Source: Chloroflexota bacterium | GTDB lineage: Bacteria; Chloroflexota; Anaerolineae; Aggregatilineales; Phototrophicaceae | Length of the DNA: 13,696 nucleotides | NCBI GenBank assembly: GCA_023430545.1 | Contig: JAEZAF010000070.1 | Span: forward strand, 1 to 13,696 | Direction of reading: 5' to 3' | Shown: positions 10,961-13,696 of the stretch, in pieces | How positions within the stretch are numbered: position 1 is the first letter of the stretch | Layout of the letters: every line of letters begins with the position of its first letter | Notes under the pieces: model-generated | Databases searched by the model: none | Told to the model about the DNA's origin: nothing | What the model saw: only the letters and a program-made list of their open reading frames with translations | Program-made: the position numbers and the translations under genes

Positions 10961-13696
10961 TTACTCGCTTTCAGAGTTCAGAGTACCAGAGGGCAGAGAC
11001 GCGACAGGGGCACCCAACACCAACCGAAAACCGTAGTAGACGAACCCGCTGCTCGGACTGAGGCGGCTGCGAAACGACGCAGCGGCGTCGCTCTGATTGA
11101 GGCTGAAGGAACCGCCCCGCAGCACCTTACGTTCTCCATTACCGTAACCCTCCGTTACATCTGGATTGTTGTAATCATTGAGGCACCATTCCCACAGGTT
11201 GCCACTCATATCGAATACACCAAATGGCGACGCCCCATCTGGAAATAACCCCACCGCGCTGGTCCGCCTAATCCCGGTTTCATGCGTATTGCCCTTCGTT
11301 GGATCAAAATCACCGGAATACGGATATTTTCGCTCATCTGTCCCACGTGCGGCATACTCCCATTCCTGCTCGGTCGGCAGGCGGATTTCTGCCCTCACCC
11401 CATGCGTAACCTGTTCGCCTCCCTCTCCCAGCACAGCATTCGGGAGAGGGGGGATCAAGCCTGCCTGCTGATATTTAGCCGTCAGCCAGCGTGTGAATGC
11501 GACCGCCTGATACCAGGAGATATTGTCACGTGGATGATTGTCATACGCGTTATTCTGCTCAGCCATTTCCTGCTGCTTGTACTCCGGTGGGAAATCGTTC
11601 CACCAGTCTGGGTGATCATATTCGCCAGAGTCCACAAAAGCCTGAAACTGCTGATAGGTAGCAAGGTATTTGGACATCTTAAAGCTGTATTTCAATTCAA
11701 CTTCACGTCGGGGATTATCGCTTTGGTCGTCGGCACCCATCATGAATACCCCATCCGGTGGAGCAGGGATATCACACCACTCGATCTGCGGTAGTTCGAC
11801 AGTTTTTCCGTCAATCGTGACTTGGGTTATTCCTACACCGGGACGGGGATCGCCAAGTGTGGATAGAATACGTCCCATCTCGGCGCGGTCAACCGGCGCG
11901 AGTGCGCCGATTTCGACAAGTCGTACAAGCAGTTTGTGCAGGCGCGGACGATACACGTCTTGCAGGTCATCCTCGGCAGGCAGATGCGCTGTCATCAGGC
12001 GTGCTGCATGGAAAATGCTATTCCACACAGGATCATCAGCCGTGTCGGGTAAGGCGCTGTCCTTCTCCGGCAGCAGTACCTTTACCAACTGCCACAGGTC
12101 GCGCTTTTGCCATCCCGCCTCGCTCGGGAGCAAATCCATCACATTACGCCACAAGCCCGGCTGATGTCGCACATGATTGGCGATCACTTGAGGGTAACGC
12201 CCCGCTTCTGTCAGATAACATGCGGCCAGATGCTCCTGAAAACTGCGGTGTGCGTACTGGTAGCGGTTCGGGGCACGTTCGTAGATCACACCTGCCCGCT
12301 GCGCCAGTGCATCGCGCAGGGCATAAATGTCCACGCGCCTGAGTTTAAGCGTTTCGACAATGTCCAGAATCTTCCCACCGGTAAACTCGGCATCATCACT
12401 TTCGCCCGCTTCGCTGTGTACATGGTAAGCCAGTGCCTGCAGCACCCGTCGCAGATCGCCTTCACTCAGGCCGATGTCATCCAGCATGGATTGACCGCTG
12501 ACGGCGTCCTTGCGCGTCCAGCGCCGGATGAGCATCTCCACACATTCTCGGTAGATATCGTCTTTCGATACCGGCAGGCGTTCGGCGACAGGTTTCATCG
12601 TATTGTTTAACCAGATAGATGCCATCAGCGTGAAAAATAACGGGCTTCCGCGCAGTTCTTTCGGCACATTTTTCATCTGTTCTTTGAAGGATTCGGCTTC
12701 CTGTTCGGCACCCTCCTGCCCCAGAACCACACGAAACAGCCGCAAAGCCAGCTCTTCCAGGCGGTCAGGATCAAGATTAACCAGTGTCACCTGCCCGAAA
12801 CCATCCAACTGCCAATCGCCCGCATAAGCATACGGTCGTGAGGTGATGCAGATGCGGCAGTCCGGGTATTGCTGGCTGAGCAGATGTGCCAGTGTTTTGA
12901 TCTGTTCGCGACGTTCAGTGGTATCCGCTTCTGGCACTTCGTCCAACCCATCAAGAAAGATCATCGCGTCGCCATCACGCAGTTGGGCACGCAAATCATC
13001 CAGATACGAACCAATCCCATGTGGCTTGAGCTGCTCCGTTTCGATGTAGCTGAAAAATTTCTCCAGTGTCACCACCGTTTTAGGGTCAGGGAAAGCCGTC
13101 CGCACCAGTGCCCGCAATTCAACAAAAATCGGCGTATAAGCCGGAAGAGGCCAGAAACCGAGCCTGTTCAGGTCCGCTTCAGCTTCGTCACCGTTGAATA
13201 GCATATCGCCCGCCATGCACAACGCCAGATGTTTCAGCAGGGTGCTCTTACCACTTCCCGGTGCGCCGGTGATCACGATGTGCGACATCAGCGCAGGGGC
13301 GACCTCCGATTCGATGCGATTCCAGCGGTATGTACCATCTTCCAACTGTTCGCGTTCTTTTTCGTCTTTCTTGGCCTGTTCTTCTTCATGCCTGGCCTTA
13401 AAGGCCGCCCAAGCCTGACGCATCTGGTTTTCCCATGCTGACCACGCCACACCCCCTGGCGAAAATCCATTGAGGGCCTTCGGCTTTGGTGTTTCGCGTA
13501 ATTCATCCGTATTTTCCGCCCGAGTCTCGGTGTTCTGGTCACGCATCCACCAATCAGCAAACTCACCGTCAGTGACTTCGATATTAAAGCTTACGCCCAG
13601 CTTAAGCGGCACATAAACATCAAACAGGCTGACCTGTTCCTTTGGCGTGGCATCCAGCAGATAGGAGAGGCTGAGTTTGCCATAACGGGTGAACAA
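10961..13696 (-). CDS. NACHT-domain STAND ATPase with C-terminal FGE/C-type-lectin domain (N-terminus cut by window edge)
   Basis: Likely a signal-transducing or defence ATPase that senses a ligand and oligomerises. The frame is open at the window edge; the TTG at 13696 is probably internal, so an effector domain may lie beyond. Visible in order: an unrecognised region (1-95); a charged coiled-coil-like stretch (about 95-120, ARHEEEQAKKDEKEREQ); the NACHT ATPase with Walker A GAPGSGKST (144-152), Walker B AMIFLDGLDEVPE (244-256) and sensor CITSRPYAY (283-291); a helical STAND region (about 300-620) including YAHRSFQEHLAACYL; and an FGE-sulfatase (C-type-lectin) fold (about 640-893) with RLPTEQEWEYAARG, FDMSGNLWEWCLND and LRGGSF...GFRLVL. 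The active-site cysteines of true formylglycine-generating enzymes, expected just after RGGSF, are absent, so this domain probably binds ligands. Such NACHT-FGE fusions are known in filamentous and metabolically complex bacteria. Confidence 0.88.
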   Translation of the reverse strand: MFTRYGKLSLSYLLDATPKEQVSLFDVYVPLKLGVSFNIEVTDGEFADWWMRDQNTETRAENTDELRETPKPKALNGFSPGGVAWSAWENQMRQAWAAFKARHEEEQAKKDEKEREQLEDGTYRWNRIESEVAPALMSHIVITGAPGSGKSTLLKHLALCMAGDMLFNGDEAEADLNRLGFWPLPAYTPIFVELRALVRTAFPDPKTVVTLEKFFSYIETEQLKPHGIGSYLDDLRAQLRDGDAMIFLDGLDEVPEADTTERREQIKTLAHLLSQQYPDCRICITSRPYAYAGDWQLDGFGQVTLVNLDPDRLEELALRLFRVVLGQEGAEQEAESFKEQMKNVPKELRGSPLFFTLMASIWLNNTMKPVAERLPVSKDDIYRECVEMLIRRWTRKDAVSGQSMLDDIGLSEGDLRRVLQALAYHVHSEAGESDDAEFTGGKILDIVETLKLRRVDIYALRDALAQRAGVIYERAPNRYQYAHRSFQEHLAACYLTEAGRYPQVIANHVRHQPGLWRNVMDLLPSEAGWQKRDLWQLVKVLLPEKDSALPDTADDPVWNSIFHAARLMTAHLPAEDDLQDVYRPRLHKLLVRLVEIGALAPVDRAEMGRILSTLGDPRPGVGITQVTIDGKTVELPQIEWCDIPAPPDGVFMMGADDQSDNPRREVELKYSFKMSKYLATYQQFQAFVDSGEYDHPDWWNDFPPEYKQQEMAEQNNAYDNHPRDNISWYQAVAFTRWLTAKYQQAGLIPPLPNAVLGEGGEQVTHGVRAEIRLPTEQEWEYAARGTDERKYPYSGDFDPTKGNTHETGIRRTSAVGLFPDGASPFGVFDMSGNLWEWCLNDYNNPDVTEGYGNGERKVLRGGSFSLNQSDAAASFRSRLSPSSGFVYYGFRLVLGAPVASLPSGTLNSESE
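11033..11107 (-). other. Candidate DGR variable repeat at the 3' end of the FGE domain
   Basis: Codons 864-888 of the NACHT-FGE gene lie between the conserved LRGGS and GFRLV. Twenty of the 25 codons end in C or T. The five that do not (Gln, Ala, Ser, Pro, Gly) sit where FGE-type variable repeats usually keep fixed residues or an Arg. The others (Phe, Ser, Leu, Asn, Ser, Asp ... Ser, Leu, Ser ... Ser, Ser ... Phe, Val, Tyr, Tyr) fall where DGR templates commonly carry AAC or AAT. Adenine-specific mutagenesis of AAY gives exactly such NNY codons. No reverse transcriptase or template repeat is in the window, so the call rests on this pattern alone; ordinary divergence with pyrimidine-rich codon choice is the alternative. 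Confidence 0.5.

Noticed and set aside
10961..13696. C-terminal domain as an active formylglycine-generating enzyme
   Set aside because: The two catalytic cysteines expected just after the RGGSF motif are replaced by other residues.

Overview
The window looks like a bacterial chromosome or contig carrying an accessory island. Base composition is moderately GC-rich. The gene types (a NACHT-FGE protein, a short Wzm/Wzt-like exporter, a PrimPol-DUF3987 replication protein, GC-rich palindromic intergenic repeats) suggest Chloroflexota (Anaerolineae-like). That is inference, since no rRNA or marker gene is present.

Layout. (1) 1-3225 is a surface-polysaccharide end: a GT4-type glycosyltransferase cut by the left edge, facing a two-gene ABC-2 export operon on the minus strand (permease then ATPase, ATGA overlap). 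(2) 3530-4297 encodes a DUF2726 nuclease-like protein with a topoisomerase-type zinc ribbon. (3) 4298-5051 is mostly non-coding. It holds twin small hairpins, a 179-bp cloverleaf-shaped palindromic repeat lying between two copies of a 15-bp direct repeat, a possible 26-codon ORF and a clear intrinsic terminator. (4) 5052-10780 is a co-oriented set of genes resembling the core of a plasmid or mobilizable element: an unknown 147-aa protein, a four-helix membrane protein, a 50-aa zinc-finger protein, a small HUH relaxase-like protein, a run of about nine hairpins, a ribbon-helix-helix protein, a 763-aa PrimPol/zinc-finger/DUF3987 replication protein, a CCGACA repeat cluster, an HU-like protein and a terminator. 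(5) 10961-13696 on the minus strand is a NACHT STAND ATPase with a C-terminal FGE/C-type-lectin domain, cut by the right edge.

How the parts may work together. The relaxase, hairpin array and RHH protein would form a nicking/transfer module. The PrimPol-helicase protein with the CCGACA cluster would form a replication module, helped by the HU-like protein. No integrase, coupling ATPase or type IV secretion gene is visible, so autonomous conjugation is not supported here. The NACHT-FGE gene is likely a separate sensing or defence gene. The last 25 codons before its GFR motif have the composition expected of a diversity-generating retroelement (DGR) variable repeat, although no reverse transcriptase lies in the window.

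The strongest leads are the hairpin array at 7229-7507, the DGR-like tail at 11033-11107, the CCGACA cluster at 10385-10467 and the cloverleaf repeat at 4452-4630.
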